Below, piece by piece: positions 1-7,456 of a DNA stretch of 64,000 nt. Every line of letters starts with the position of its first letter. The first letter of the stretch is position 1. The position numbers and the translations under genes are program-made. The stretch comes from Clostridiales bacterium (GTDB lineage Bacteria > Bacillota > Clostridia > Saccharofermentanales > Saccharofermentanaceae), in the NCBI GenBank assembly GCA_017427465.1, contig JAFRST010000062.1:64703-128702 (forward strand). The letters run 5' to 3'. The notes beneath the pieces were generated by a model. The model ran no database searches. It was not told the DNA's origin and saw only the letters and a program-made list of their open reading frames with translations.

Positions 1-1
1 A

Positions 2-70
2 GTTTTCAAGAACATCAAGCTTACGCAGGATAAGTCGATGTTCAACTTCACGAAGAAGAGACAGGGGTGA
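2..70 (+). CDS. 3' end of a truncated upstream gene
   Basis: An open frame runs in from the left edge and stops at the TGA at 68-70, giving 22 basic residues ending in KKRQG. It is in the same orientation as the next gene, whose ATG lies 4 nt after this stop, so the two are probably co-transcribed. Too little is present to name the product. Confidence 0.6.
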   Translation, partial: VFKNIKLTQDKSMFNFTKKRQG

Positions 71-74
71 TGTT

Positions 75-530
75 ATGATAGAGATGATCTCATTCCTGTT
101 TGCAATAGGCGTCGGATTCGGCTTATCATGCCTGATCTTCGGCAGCATGCTCGACAAATCAAATAATATCGGCGACAGCCGCGGCAGTGCGAACGATTAC
201 AAGGCATACATTCATTACACTGCCCGAAAAGACTGCATGAGCAAGGAAGACAGAACCAATTTCTGCAACAGGTATTATGAACGCGTCGACGATCCAGACC
301 TCGAGCCCCGCGGTTATGAGCGTGTCAGGAGACTCACGGAAGAAGAAGTGGCCGCATTCAGAAAAGCTGCCGAAGAGAAAAAAGCTGCCAGACTTGCCCT
401 CCAAAAAGAGGCCGAGCTCGCCCGTCAAAATGGCCTTTCCGGAACCACCGAGGACGAGTTCAAACTCTGGGAAAGCCGGCAGCCCTCCAACAACATGACC
501 GGTGTTTTTAAGCCGTTGGACGGGAATTGA
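75..530 (+). CDS. Small membrane-anchored hypothetical protein
   Basis: Encodes 151 residues. The N-terminus (about residues 4-24) is a single hydrophobic segment, probably a signal anchor. The rest is charged and contains an Ala/Glu/Lys-rich stretch at about 90-118 likely to form a helix or coiled coil. The ribosome binding site AGGGGTG lies just before the ATG and overlaps the end of the preceding gene, which supports this start and translational coupling. No known domain is recognised. The topology suggests one membrane pass with a cytoplasmic or extracytoplasmic helical tail. Confidence 0.7.
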   Translation: MIEMISFLFAIGVGFGLSCLIFGSMLDKSNNIGDSRGSANDYKAYIHYTARKDCMSKEDRTNFCNRYYERVDDPDLEPRGYERVRRLTEEEVAAFRKAAEEKKAARLALQKEAELARQNGLSGTTEDEFKLWESRQPSNNMTGVFKPLDGN

Positions 531-640
531 GCCTGCCCTGACACTTCTCCGGAGTGATCTTGTCCGGAAGGATTTCCGGGATAAAGGTTATAATGGTAAA
601 AGAACCGGCCCGACCGGATATCACACGAGGAGGAATCATC

Positions 641-1021
641 ATGGGTCTTTCAGATACGTTAGCAGGTGCAATGGACACTCAGAGAATTTACGAGCTGAGC
701 AAGGAATACACACTTGAAGAGCTTTTCGAGCTCGTCAAAAGCGCAAACCTTTCCTCAGAGATCACAGGTCCTTACGAGCTTAAGAAGGGGATTTTTGGCA
801 AGCACATCACCTTCAACGGTCCTTCAAAGATGAAGGCCAACCTCACGGTCAAGGGCACTAAGGCTAAGCTTTCCAAAGTTACGGTAAGCTCAAGCTCAGG
901 TGTATCGGTAGGCGGCGTCCCTGTTGGCGGACCCGGCGTAGGCGGCGTCATGGACAAGACCGCAGCCGAGAACGCATTCTTCAAAGCACTTGGTGACGCA
1001 CTCAAGGAGATCCTGAAGTAA
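641..1021 (+). CDS. Hypothetical protein with Gly/Val-rich segment
   Basis: Encodes 126 residues. The start at 641 is chosen because AGGAGG sits 6-7 nt upstream (628-634); the in-frame ATG at 554 lacks such a site. The N-terminal part is acidic and helical, the centre is Lys-rich, and about residues 85-105 form a Gly/Val-rich run of GGV and VGG repeats that looks flexible. There is no signal peptide or clear membrane segment. The product is unknown. A strong terminator follows directly, so this is a single gene or the last of an operon. Confidence 0.7.
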   Translation: MGLSDTLAGAMDTQRIYELSKEYTLEELFELVKSANLSSEITGPYELKKGIFGKHITFNGPSKMKANLTVKGTKAKLSKVTVSSSSGVSVGGVPVGGPGVGGVMDKTAAENAFFKALGDALKEILK

Positions 1022-1041
1022 TAATTGATTAGTCTTATTTG

Positions 1042-1070
1042 AAAGGCTGCCTCGCGGGGCAGCCTTTTTT
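1042..1070 (+). terminator. Intrinsic terminator
   Basis: A stem AAAGGCTGCC / GGCAGCCTTT closes over a short loop and is followed by a run of Ts. It ends the 641-1021 gene. Confidence 0.85.
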
Positions 1071-1095
1071 CGTGACATGCGTGGTGACTCAATTC

Positions 1096-1186
1096 GGAGA
1101 CTTTTTGAAGGCAAAATACTCTCCAAAAAGTCATTTTCGCCGAAAAAAGACTAAATGGAGACTATTTCGGGCTCAAATAGTCTCCA
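1096..1186. repeat. Twin palindromic intergenic element, locus 1
   Basis: Two 29-bp units at 1096-1124 and 1157-1185 are about 72% identical and 61 bp apart. Each starts GGAGACT and ends TCTCC. The second forms a perfect 12-bp inverted repeat (TGGAGACTATTT / AAATAGTCTCCA). The first forms the same stem with two mismatches, plus an offset 9-bp stem GACTTTTTG / CAAAAAGTC. A further TTTTCG/CGAAAA hairpin lies between the units. The gap is between two convergent genes, after a terminator. It matches the architecture, not the sequence, of elements near 24, 28.3, 39.2 and 54.3 kb. Confidence 0.7.
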
Positions 1187-1208
1187 AAACGCATACTCAC
1201 CGGGCGCA

Positions 1209-2693
1209 TCACTCCGCCCCGAACTCAAAGCATTCGTCAGCCACGTTCTCGACGAAAACCTTGTCGTGCTCGACAAATAACATTGTTACATCGCTGTTTT
1301 TGACAAGGCGTTCGATCTCTTTTCTCATATAGACGTCGATGTAGTTCAAAGGCTCGTCCCAGAGGTAGATGTCGGCCCGTTCGCACAGTGACAGAGCGAG
1401 CATGACGAACTTTTTCTGGCCAAGGGAGAGCGCGTCGACGTCTCTATAGAGCATTTCTTTGGTAAAGCCCATCTTGACGAGGATCGTTGAGAACTGTGTC
1501 TTGTCGCAGCCGCGGTCATCAGCGATATCGTAAAGGCAACCGCGGAGCACGGACGTGTCCTGGCCGACATATGAGATCTTGAGGCCCTTGGCGATGTGGA
1601 TGTCGCCCGTAGCCGTGATGCAGGAGCCGCCTTCGTTCATGAGGGCCTCGTCGCCCGTCAGGAACTTGATCAGGGTGCTCTTGCCGCAGCCGTTGGTGCC
1701 CTGCAAAGATATCTTCTGGCCCTGGCCGACAGTCAGGTTGATGCCGCTTGCCACGGCCTCGCCGTCGCGCAGGACAGTAACGTCTTTTAAGATGACAGGC
1801 GTCTTGTCGTGGTGCGTGGAGCCGAAGATCTTCAGTGTCTGCTCGCGCTCGAGATCCTTTAAAAGAGACTGTTTCTCTTCTAATTTGCGCTCGTTGCGCT
1901 GCTCCAAGTTCTTGGATAAAGACATGAGCTTTTTGGCTTTCGCGCCTTCGTATGCGCGGGTCCAGTGATTCTGCGCGACCTTAGAGGGCGCATTCGCCCT
2001 GTTCTTGTAACTCTCGGCCTTCCCTGACCACTGGGCGTTCTTCTTCATGGCAGCTTCGATGGAGCCCATCTCTTTTTTGAGCTGGTTATTGCGCGCGAGC
2101 TCGGATTCCTGGCGCTGTTCGTTGTTCTCCCACCAGGTGCTGAATGTCGTGCCCACGAGCTCCACGCCGGACTTTGTGATGACCAGAGTATGGTCGGTGC
2201 AGCGGTCAAGGAACGCGCGGTCGTGAGAGATCAGAATGAAGCCTTCCTTGGACGCGAGGTACGATGCGACTGCCTCACGACCCTGTCTGTCCAGGTGGTT
2301 CGTGGGCTCGTCGATCAAGGGATAGATGCCGTCTCCCGCAAAAAGGTAAGCGAGCATCAGCTTGGTCCTCTCGCCGCCCGAGAGCGTGTCCATCGGGCGC
2401 CACATGATGTCGGGATCGGCGCCCATGAGATTTAATTCTTTTCGAACCTTCCACTCCTCACAATCGGGCAGTTCGTCCATCGGGAAAAGCACCGTCGGCG
2501 GTACGCCCGTGATCGTTCCCGCATGATCTAATTCGCCTCTTAAAAGTTTGAAAAAAGTAGTCTTACCGCGTCCGTTGCGGCCTGCAAGCGCAAGCTTCCA
2601 GGTAGTGTCGAGCGATATCGTGATATCGCTGAAAAGCATCTTGTCAGAGCCGTCGTATCCGAAGCTCAGGTCTTTGATATTGATCATTGGCAT
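1209..2693 (-). CDS. ABC-F ATPase, Lsa/Vga-like ribosome protection protein
   Basis: Encodes 494 residues with two ABC ATPase domains and no membrane segments, as in ABC-F proteins that act on ribosomes rather than transport. Walker A motifs are AGRNGRGKTT (residues 38-46 region) and GTNGCGKST. Signatures are LSGGERTKLMLA and LSLGQKKFVMLAL. Walker B regions are LIDEPTNHLD and WDEPLNYIDV. The degenerate second signature and the WDEPLNYID motif are typical of the antibiotic-resistance ABC-F group (Lsa, Vga, Sal) that removes pleuromutilin, lincosamide and streptogramin A drugs from the peptidyl transferase centre. A charged linker of about 80 residues lies between the domains. AGGAGG precedes the ATG. 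The leader upstream has attenuator features. A housekeeping translation-factor role cannot be excluded. Confidence 0.88.
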   Translation of the reverse strand: MPMINIKDLSFGYDGSDKMLFSDITISLDTTWKLALAGRNGRGKTTFFKLLRGELDHAGTITGVPPTVLFPMDELPDCEEWKVRKELNLMGADPDIMWRPMDTLSGGERTKLMLAYLFAGDGIYPLIDEPTNHLDRQGREAVASYLASKEGFILISHDRAFLDRCTDHTLVITKSGVELVGTTFSTWWENNEQRQESELARNNQLKKEMGSIEAAMKKNAQWSGKAESYKNRANAPSKVAQNHWTRAYEGAKAKKLMSLSKNLEQRNERKLEEKQSLLKDLEREQTLKIFGSTHHDKTPVILKDVTVLRDGEAVASGINLTVGQGQKISLQGTNGCGKSTLIKFLTGDEALMNEGGSCITATGDIHIAKGLKISYVGQDTSVLRGCLYDIADDRGCDKTQFSTILVKMGFTKEMLYRDVDALSLGQKKFVMLALSLCERADIYLWDEPLNYIDVYMRKEIERLVKNSDVTMLFVEHDKVFVENVADECFEFGAE

Positions 2694-2733
2694 AAAGATT
2701 CCTCCTAAACTGAATCTTCGCCGGATAAGCTTC

Positions 2734-2815
2734 GATTTATACTATTTAGTTCGCTTAGGTCCTCCGCGCTCGTAAACGAGCTTGTGCGGAAATCGCTCAC
2801 TAAACAGTATAAATC
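2734..2815. repeat. Long nested palindrome in ABC-F leader
   Basis: Arms GATTTATACTATTTAGT (2734-2750) and ACTAAACAGTATAAATC (2799-2815) match at 16 of 17 positions. Inside lie TCCGC/GCGGA and GCTCG-TAAA-CGAGC stems, so the 82 bp can fold into one long hairpin. It lies 40 nt before the ABC-F start codon, after the terminator of the leader. It may be part of the attenuator or a miniature dispersed repeat that landed there. Confidence 0.75.
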
Positions 2816-2854
2816 TCGTGGATCAGATTGACTTCTGATTAATCTGAAATTAAA

Positions 2855-2880
2855 TAGCCGCGGACAAAAAGCCGCGGCTA
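2855..2880 (-). terminator. Intrinsic terminator inside ABC-F leader
   Basis: The stem TAGCCGCGG / CCGCGGCTA (9 bp, perfect) has a loop of 8 nt. On the minus strand it is followed by a T-rich tract (TTTAATTT). It lies between the short upstream ORF and the ABC-F gene, where a resistance-gene attenuator would have it. It could also terminate read-through from the GH5 gene. Confidence 0.75.
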
Positions 2881-2942
2881 AATTATTCAAAGTAATATAG
2901 ATGAACACACAAAAAAGAACTTATCCGCGAGATATTAATAAA

Positions 2943-2963
2943 TCAGCAGACAGTCTTTCTCAT
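2943..2963 (-). CDS. Six-codon leader peptide MRKTVC of ABC-F gene
   Basis: An ATG at 2963 is preceded by a near-perfect ribosome binding site (AAGGAGG, 7-nt spacing) and reads MRKTVC before TGA at 2943. It begins about 30 nt after a good promoter and precedes the intrinsic terminator by about 60 nt. Leaders of this kind (upstream ORF, terminator, gene) control several ABC-F and Erm resistance genes by drug-induced ribosome stalling. That this one works so is inferred from the layout. Confidence 0.6.
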   Translation of the reverse strand: MRKTVC

Positions 2964-2997
2964 TGGTGTTCCTCCTTGTTCTTCAGATTCGTGTGTA

Positions 2998-3026
2998 ATG
3001 ATACAGCAAGCTTAAGAGAATTACAA
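2998..3026 (-). promoter_or_regulatory. Promoter of ABC-F leader transcript
   Basis: Minus-strand -35 TTGTAA (3021-3026) and -10 TATCAT (2998-3003, preceded by TG) are 17 bp apart. The -35 box overlaps the stop codon of the GH5 gene. Transcription would begin near 2991 and give a leader of about 300 nt. Confidence 0.75.
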
Positions 3027-4055
3027 TACGTCCTTAAGTCCGTTCTTGATCACGATATTCGCCGCGTCGGAGATGCCGTAATCAAGTCCCTTGTAATTCC
3101 AGAGTGCGCTTCCGATGCCATACTTGTGGAATACCGCATGGATGTCCTTGATCCAGCGAAGTGCGTCTTCCTTGGGTGCGAGATCGATAACGCCATGCTC
3201 GCCGCAGTACATGGGAATATCGTCTGCCTGTGCCTTTGCGATGGCGGGCGCGAAAATATCTTCAAAGAATTTCTCGCCGATCTCGCTGATGCCGTCAACA
3301 TAGATGGCGCCTGCAACGCCTGCATCGAGCTGGTCGCTCGCATCCCTGTATTCCTGAATGGTCTTCGGATATCCGATGCGGAAATCTTTGGGCATGCTCT
3401 CGATCCAGTGCGCGCCCTGATGTGTGAAGATCATGGGTTCATAGCAGTGGAAGTTATAGACGATATGATCGTCCAGAGGGACATTGATCTTTGCTACAGT
3501 CGTTACGCTGTTGTAGCAGACGCCGCCGACTACGATGTATGCATCAGGTGCGATGCTTCTTATGAGCTTAATGTATCTTGCGAGAAGGTCGTTCCATGCA
3601 TCAGCAACGTCTTCGGGAACAACCTCGTTAAGAGGTTCGAACGCTACATAAGATGTATAGTCCTTAAATCTTGTCGCGATCTCTGTCCAGAGCCTCAAAA
3701 ATCTTGCCTGAAGACCTGCATCGTAGAAGAAGATCCTCTTGTCTGCTTTGCTCATCGGATTGAATGAATAACCGAATGCTTCGTGAAGATCAATGAGCAT
3801 CTTAAGGCCGTACTTCTCGCACCACTTCCTGCAGTCTTCAAGATGCGCAAAGCCTCTTTCCTTGAAGTTGCCGTCCTCGTCTTCCAATACCATGTAATCG
3901 ACCGGAACGCGGACGTGGTCAAAGCCGAATTCTGCTATGTTCTTAATGTCTTCTTCGAGAATGTAAGTGTCGAAATGTTCTTCGTCATAAGTGCCGAACT
4001 GGGAGATCCAGCCACCGATGTTGACGCCGTTTCTGAAGCCTTCAAATGTGCGCAT
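3021..4055 (-). CDS. Glycoside hydrolase family 5, cytoplasmic
   Basis: Encodes 344 residues of a GH5 TIM barrel (cellulase/endoglucanase-like superfamily). Visible family marks are GVNIGGW near the start, HVRVPVDY, LIDLHEAFG, FEPLNEV carrying the acid/base Glu, and YCGEHGV carrying the nucleophile Glu. There is no signal peptide, so it probably acts on imported oligosaccharides or glycosides inside the cell. It lies 42 nt downstream of the flippase gene, with a TATAAT-like box in that gap (4090-4095), so it may have its own promoter. Substrate cannot be read from sequence alone. Confidence 0.88.
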   Translation of the reverse strand: MRTFEGFRNGVNIGGWISQFGTYDEEHFDTYILEEDIKNIAEFGFDHVRVPVDYMVLEDEDGNFKERGFAHLEDCRKWCEKYGLKMLIDLHEAFGYSFNPMSKADKRIFFYDAGLQARFLRLWTEIATRFKDYTSYVAFEPLNEVVPEDVADAWNDLLARYIKLIRSIAPDAYIVVGGVCYNSVTTVAKINVPLDDHIVYNFHCYEPMIFTHQGAHWIESMPKDFRIGYPKTIQEYRDASDQLDAGVAGAIYVDGISEIGEKFFEDIFAPAIAKAQADDIPMYCGEHGVIDLAPKEDALRWIKDIHAVFHKYGIGSALWNYKGLDYGISDAANIVIKNGLKDVL

Positions 4056-4097
4056 GGGAATATCCTGCCTTTTATGGATTGCTCTTTTAATTATACA

Positions 4098-5558
4098 TTA
4101 TCGGCTTTGCTCGCGTGATGATTTTCGGGCTGCCTTGATGTCCTCGAACAAAAATGTGTTCCTGAATAATAAATTTATCACCAGGAATATAACAACTCCG
4201 AGCAATGCCCCTCCGAAGAGCTTGATCATCATGTTCTCGAAAATGCCTGCGAAAAAGATAACCGCTACAGCCATAACCACAGACGACACTATAACGATGA
4301 CGGCGTTCCTGCCGTTAAGCTTGTAACTCTGGTATTTGCGCGCGACCGAATAGACGATCAAAAAGCCGAGGAATTCGGAGATCAGCGAGGCGATCGAAGC
4401 GCCCTCACACTCCATTACAGGGATGAGCACCAGGTTCAGCAGGAAGTTGATCAGGACGGTAACCGCATGAGTGATCATGAGATATTTTTCTTTGCCGGCA
4501 CACAGCAGGACCTGATAGCAGGTAAGGTCTCCGAGACATTTTAAAGGGATCATAAGCGAAAGGATTATGAGACAGGGCACTGCCTGATAATATTGGTCTC
4601 CAAGCCACAAAGTGATCAGAGGTTCAGCGACGCTTACAAGTCCGAGCGATACCGGGAACGAGATCAATATCATCAGGTCGACACCGAATTTGATGAGCTT
4701 ATTAAATCTCGCGCGATCGTTCTCGTAGTAATAACTTAAACGCGGCATGAATACCGCTGTGATAGCGATGACCGTCGTAACGACCATGAAGATGATCTTC
4801 TGCGCATATGTGTAACACGCAACGGTGTAATTATCATTCATTATGCCGAGCATCGTAATATCAAGTCTTGAATAAAGCTCAGCCGACACCGTACAGAGAG
4901 CAAGGAAGACCAGAGGCTTCATGTGGGACTTAAACTGAACTTTTCTAAAACTGATCTTCGCAGTCCTCAACGCGCGGATGATGTTGAGCAGATAGTGTCC
5001 GCCGTTAGTCAGAACGCAGATCAGCGCATAGGTATAAAGATCTTCGGAAGAGCGGATAAATACGAATATCGCGATGAGGCCTATGAGCTTTACCACAAAA
5101 GACCTTATGGCGATGAACTTAAAATCCTCTGTGCCCTGGAAGAACCAGTCGATGTTAATGAAGTTGATCGCGATCGCGAAAGCACATACAAAATACATGA
5201 ACTTATCGCCGTTAAAGAGCGGGGTGAACTGATAGCAGATGACGAAGCAAATAATCGCAAATGCCGTCAGGATCGCGTTAAGGACGAGCATCTCAGAGAA
5301 GAACTTGTCCCTGTCTTTTGTATTCTCTCTCCTTTTCGCGATCTCTCTTATCGCATAGGCCTGGATGCCCAGTGAACCGAGCATGACAAAGTACGATACG
5401 TTATTGGATGCATCTGCATAACGGCCTACGCCATCAGGTGTCAGGATCCTCGCGACATACCCTGCGCTGATCAGGGGGAAAAGGATGCTGAGCAGTCTGT
5501 AGATAACACTGAAGACTGCATTATACGCAAGCGAATTCTGCTTCCTGTTATCCTTCAT
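4098..5558 (-). CDS. Polysaccharide flippase (Wzx/MOP superfamily)
   Basis: Encodes 486 mostly hydrophobic residues with about 12-14 predicted membrane helices. The N-terminal region (YNAVFSVIYRLLSILFPLI and GVGRY soon after) is typical of oligosaccharide flippases. It would move lipid-linked repeat units across the membrane. It starts 6 nt after the epimerase gene and is the last cluster member that clearly belongs to polysaccharide export. No Wzy-type polymerase is seen nearby. Confidence 0.85.
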   Translation of the reverse strand: MKDNRKQNSLAYNAVFSVIYRLLSILFPLISAGYVARILTPDGVGRYADASNNVSYFVMLGSLGIQAYAIREIAKRRENTKDRDKFFSEMLVLNAILTAFAIICFVICYQFTPLFNGDKFMYFVCAFAIAINFINIDWFFQGTEDFKFIAIRSFVVKLIGLIAIFVFIRSSEDLYTYALICVLTNGGHYLLNIIRALRTAKISFRKVQFKSHMKPLVFLALCTVSAELYSRLDITMLGIMNDNYTVACYTYAQKIIFMVVTTVIAITAVFMPRLSYYYENDRARFNKLIKFGVDLMILISFPVSLGLVSVAEPLITLWLGDQYYQAVPCLIILSLMIPLKCLGDLTCYQVLLCAGKEKYLMITHAVTVLINFLLNLVLIPVMECEGASIASLISEFLGFLIVYSVARKYQSYKLNGRNAVIVIVSSVVMAVAVIFFAGIFENMMIKLFGGALLGVVIFLVINLLFRNTFLFEDIKAARKSSREQSR

Positions 5559-5564
5559 ATGAGA

Positions 5565-6659
5565 TCAGCCCTGCGTCAAAATATCCGCGATGCGTTCGCT
5601 CGCATGTCCGTCGCCGTAACAATCTGATACATTAAGCATTTTGCTGTATTTGGAAGCGTCGTCCAGAAGCTCTGTTAAGCTCTCATAGATCTTCTCTTCA
5701 TCACTTCCGACAAGCTTCATGGTGCCTGCGGAAATACCCTCTCCGCGCTCTGTCACGCTGCGCATTACAAGGACGGGCTTGCCCAGTGATACACACTCTT
5801 CCTGGACTCCGCCGGAATCGGTAATGCAGAGATAACATCTGCTCTCGAAGTTATTGAAATCGACTACATTTAACGGTTCGATGAGACGGATATTCTCACA
5901 GCCTTCGAACTCCTCAAAAGCAGCTTTTCTGACTTCAGGATTCATGTGGACCGGATAGATCGCCTTAACGTCTTTATGCTCATCAAGCACGCGTCTTATG
6001 GCGCGGAACATGCTGTGCATCGGGCTCCCGAGATTCTCGCGCCTGTGCGCGGTAATGAGGATCATCTTCGAATCAGATGCCCATTCAAGGTCAGGGTGAC
6101 TGTATTCATCCTTAACCGTATAACGCATCGCGTCAACAATGGTGTTGCCCGTGACCCATATATTGTCCGGGCTTTTGCCTTCGCTTATGAGATTTGTTTT
6201 CGCTGCCTCGGTGGGTGCGAAATGATACTTGCTGATAATGCCCAAGACCTGACGGTTGAACTCTTCCGGATAGGGCGCGTAAATATCGTGCGTACGCAGC
6301 CCCGCTTCGACGTGGCCTACGGGGATCTGCAGATAGTAGCAGGAGAGCGCCGTCGCGAATGCGGTGGTCGTATCACCATGAACGAGCACGATATCAGGAG
6401 CGAGGTCTTTCAGAAGATCCTTCATCTTCTCAAGCACCGAAGCAGTTATATCAAAGAGCGTCTGCTCATCCTTCATGATGTCCAGATCGTAGTCGGGAAC
6501 CACGCCGAATGTGTTAAGGATCTGGTCGAGCATCTGCCTGTGCTGCCCTGTTACGACAACATTTACATCGATGCCTTCCCTCTTTTTAAGTTCATTCACA
6601 AGAGGACACATCTTTATGGCTTCCGGTCTGGTGCCGAAGACGACTGTGACTCTTCTCAT
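5565..6659 (-). CDS. wecB: UDP-N-acetylglucosamine 2-epimerase (non-hydrolysing)
   Basis: Encodes 364 residues. It converts UDP-GlcNAc to UDP-ManNAc in the cytoplasm for polysaccharide synthesis. Family marks are FGTRPEAIKM at the start, VHGDTTTA, GHVEAGLRT, the ITAHRREN segment and DSGGVQEE near the C-terminus. The start at 6659 (MRRV) is preferred over the ATG at 6668 because AAGG lies at a proper distance only from the later ATG. It is five nt after the GT32 gene and in the same operon. The product suggests ManNAc or a derivative in the polymer. Confidence 0.92.
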   Translation of the reverse strand: MRRVTVVFGTRPEAIKMCPLVNELKKREGIDVNVVVTGQHRQMLDQILNTFGVVPDYDLDIMKDEQTLFDITASVLEKMKDLLKDLAPDIVLVHGDTTTAFATALSCYYLQIPVGHVEAGLRTHDIYAPYPEEFNRQVLGIISKYHFAPTEAAKTNLISEGKSPDNIWVTGNTIVDAMRYTVKDEYSHPDLEWASDSKMILITAHRRENLGSPMHSMFRAIRRVLDEHKDVKAIYPVHMNPEVRKAAFEEFEGCENIRLIEPLNVVDFNNFESRCYLCITDSGGVQEECVSLGKPVLVMRSVTERGEGISAGTMKLVGSDEEKIYESLTELLDDASKYSKMLNVSDCYGDGHASERIADILTQG

Positions 6660-6664
6660 TGATA

Positions 6665-7456
6665 TCATCCTTTTTTCTTCTTATTCCTGCCGCTAAGCTT
6701 GCCGTCGCGCATGCTGCCTTCTATCTTCCATCTCATCTTTTTTATACCACGAAAAGGAGCAGAAAGTACTCTCCCCAGTCCTTTTGACTTGCACCCTTCT
6801 ATGATCTTTGTCTCGATCTTTGCGTCGAGCGGCACCCAGCTGCCTGCGAAATGATGGATAGTAACCGTATTATCCGTTACCGTCACTTCCCTTGTGGAGT
6901 AATCCTTTGCGCAAAAGACATCCTTCGGGAAAAGCGCGAATCCGTCGATCACCTGCTTAGTGTTATTGAGCACAAGGCCCCTCTCCAGACAAGAATCCGT
7001 GATCGCGTTTACGTTGGTATACTGCATGTCATAAGTGCCGTCAGAAAGCTTAAAATGTCTGCCGTCGTAATCGTGAAGGAGCTTATCAAAAAGAGCAAAA
7101 CCCTTCTCCGAAGCCATAATGCCCGTAGGGATCTCGGTATCCATCTGAAAGCCCGAGAAGGCCTGATATTCAAGGAAAGGATCAAGCGGCTTTATCACTT
7201 CAACGTCAGTATCCATGTATACGCCGCCGCAAGTAACGAGCGCGTAGAGCCTTACATAATCTGACACGAACGCCCATTTCTTTGCTTCGGCCGCTTCCTT
7301 AACGTAGTCACAGCAGTTAAGATCGAATGTCTCTTCATTCCACACGCGGACTTCATATTCAGGCAGGAGCTTTTTCCAGCTTGCTATGCATTTTTTGGCA
7401 TCCTCTGGAAGGGGCTTTCCGCCGAACCAACAGTAATGTATGACCTTCGGGATCAT
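6665..7456 (-). CDS. GT32-type glycosyltransferase
   Basis: Encodes 263 residues. It starts IPKVIHYCWFGG and contains WAFVSDYVRLYAL and GGVYMDTDVEV, whose DxD motif binds the metal and nucleotide sugar. These are marks of the GT32/OCH1-like capsule glycosyltransferases. The start at 7456 follows GGAG and its ATG overlaps the TGA of the previous gene (ATGA), showing translational coupling. The C-terminus is Lys-rich. It probably adds one sugar to the lipid-linked repeat unit; donor unknown. Confidence 0.87.
   Translation of the reverse strand: MIPKVIHYCWFGGKPLPEDAKKCIASWKKLLPEYEVRVWNEETFDLNCCDYVKEAAEAKKWAFVSDYVRLYALVTCGGVYMDTDVEVIKPLDPFLEYQAFSGFQMDTEIPTGIMASEKGFALFDKLLHDYDGRHFKLSDGTYDMQYTNVNAITDSCLERGLVLNNTKQVIDGFALFPKDVFCAKDYSTREVTVTDNTVTIHHFAGSWVPLDAKIETKIIEGCKSKGLGRVLSAPFRGIKKMRWKIEGSMRDGKLSGRNKKKKG

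Noticed and set aside
2855-2880. Terminator serving only the GH5 gene
   Set aside because: A good promoter and a short ORF with a strong ribosome site lie between the GH5 stop and this hairpin, so it more likely belongs to the ABC-F leader.
3783-4118. Plus-strand frames opposite GH5
   Set aside because: The minus frame has full GH5 motifs and codon usage; these are antisense shadows.
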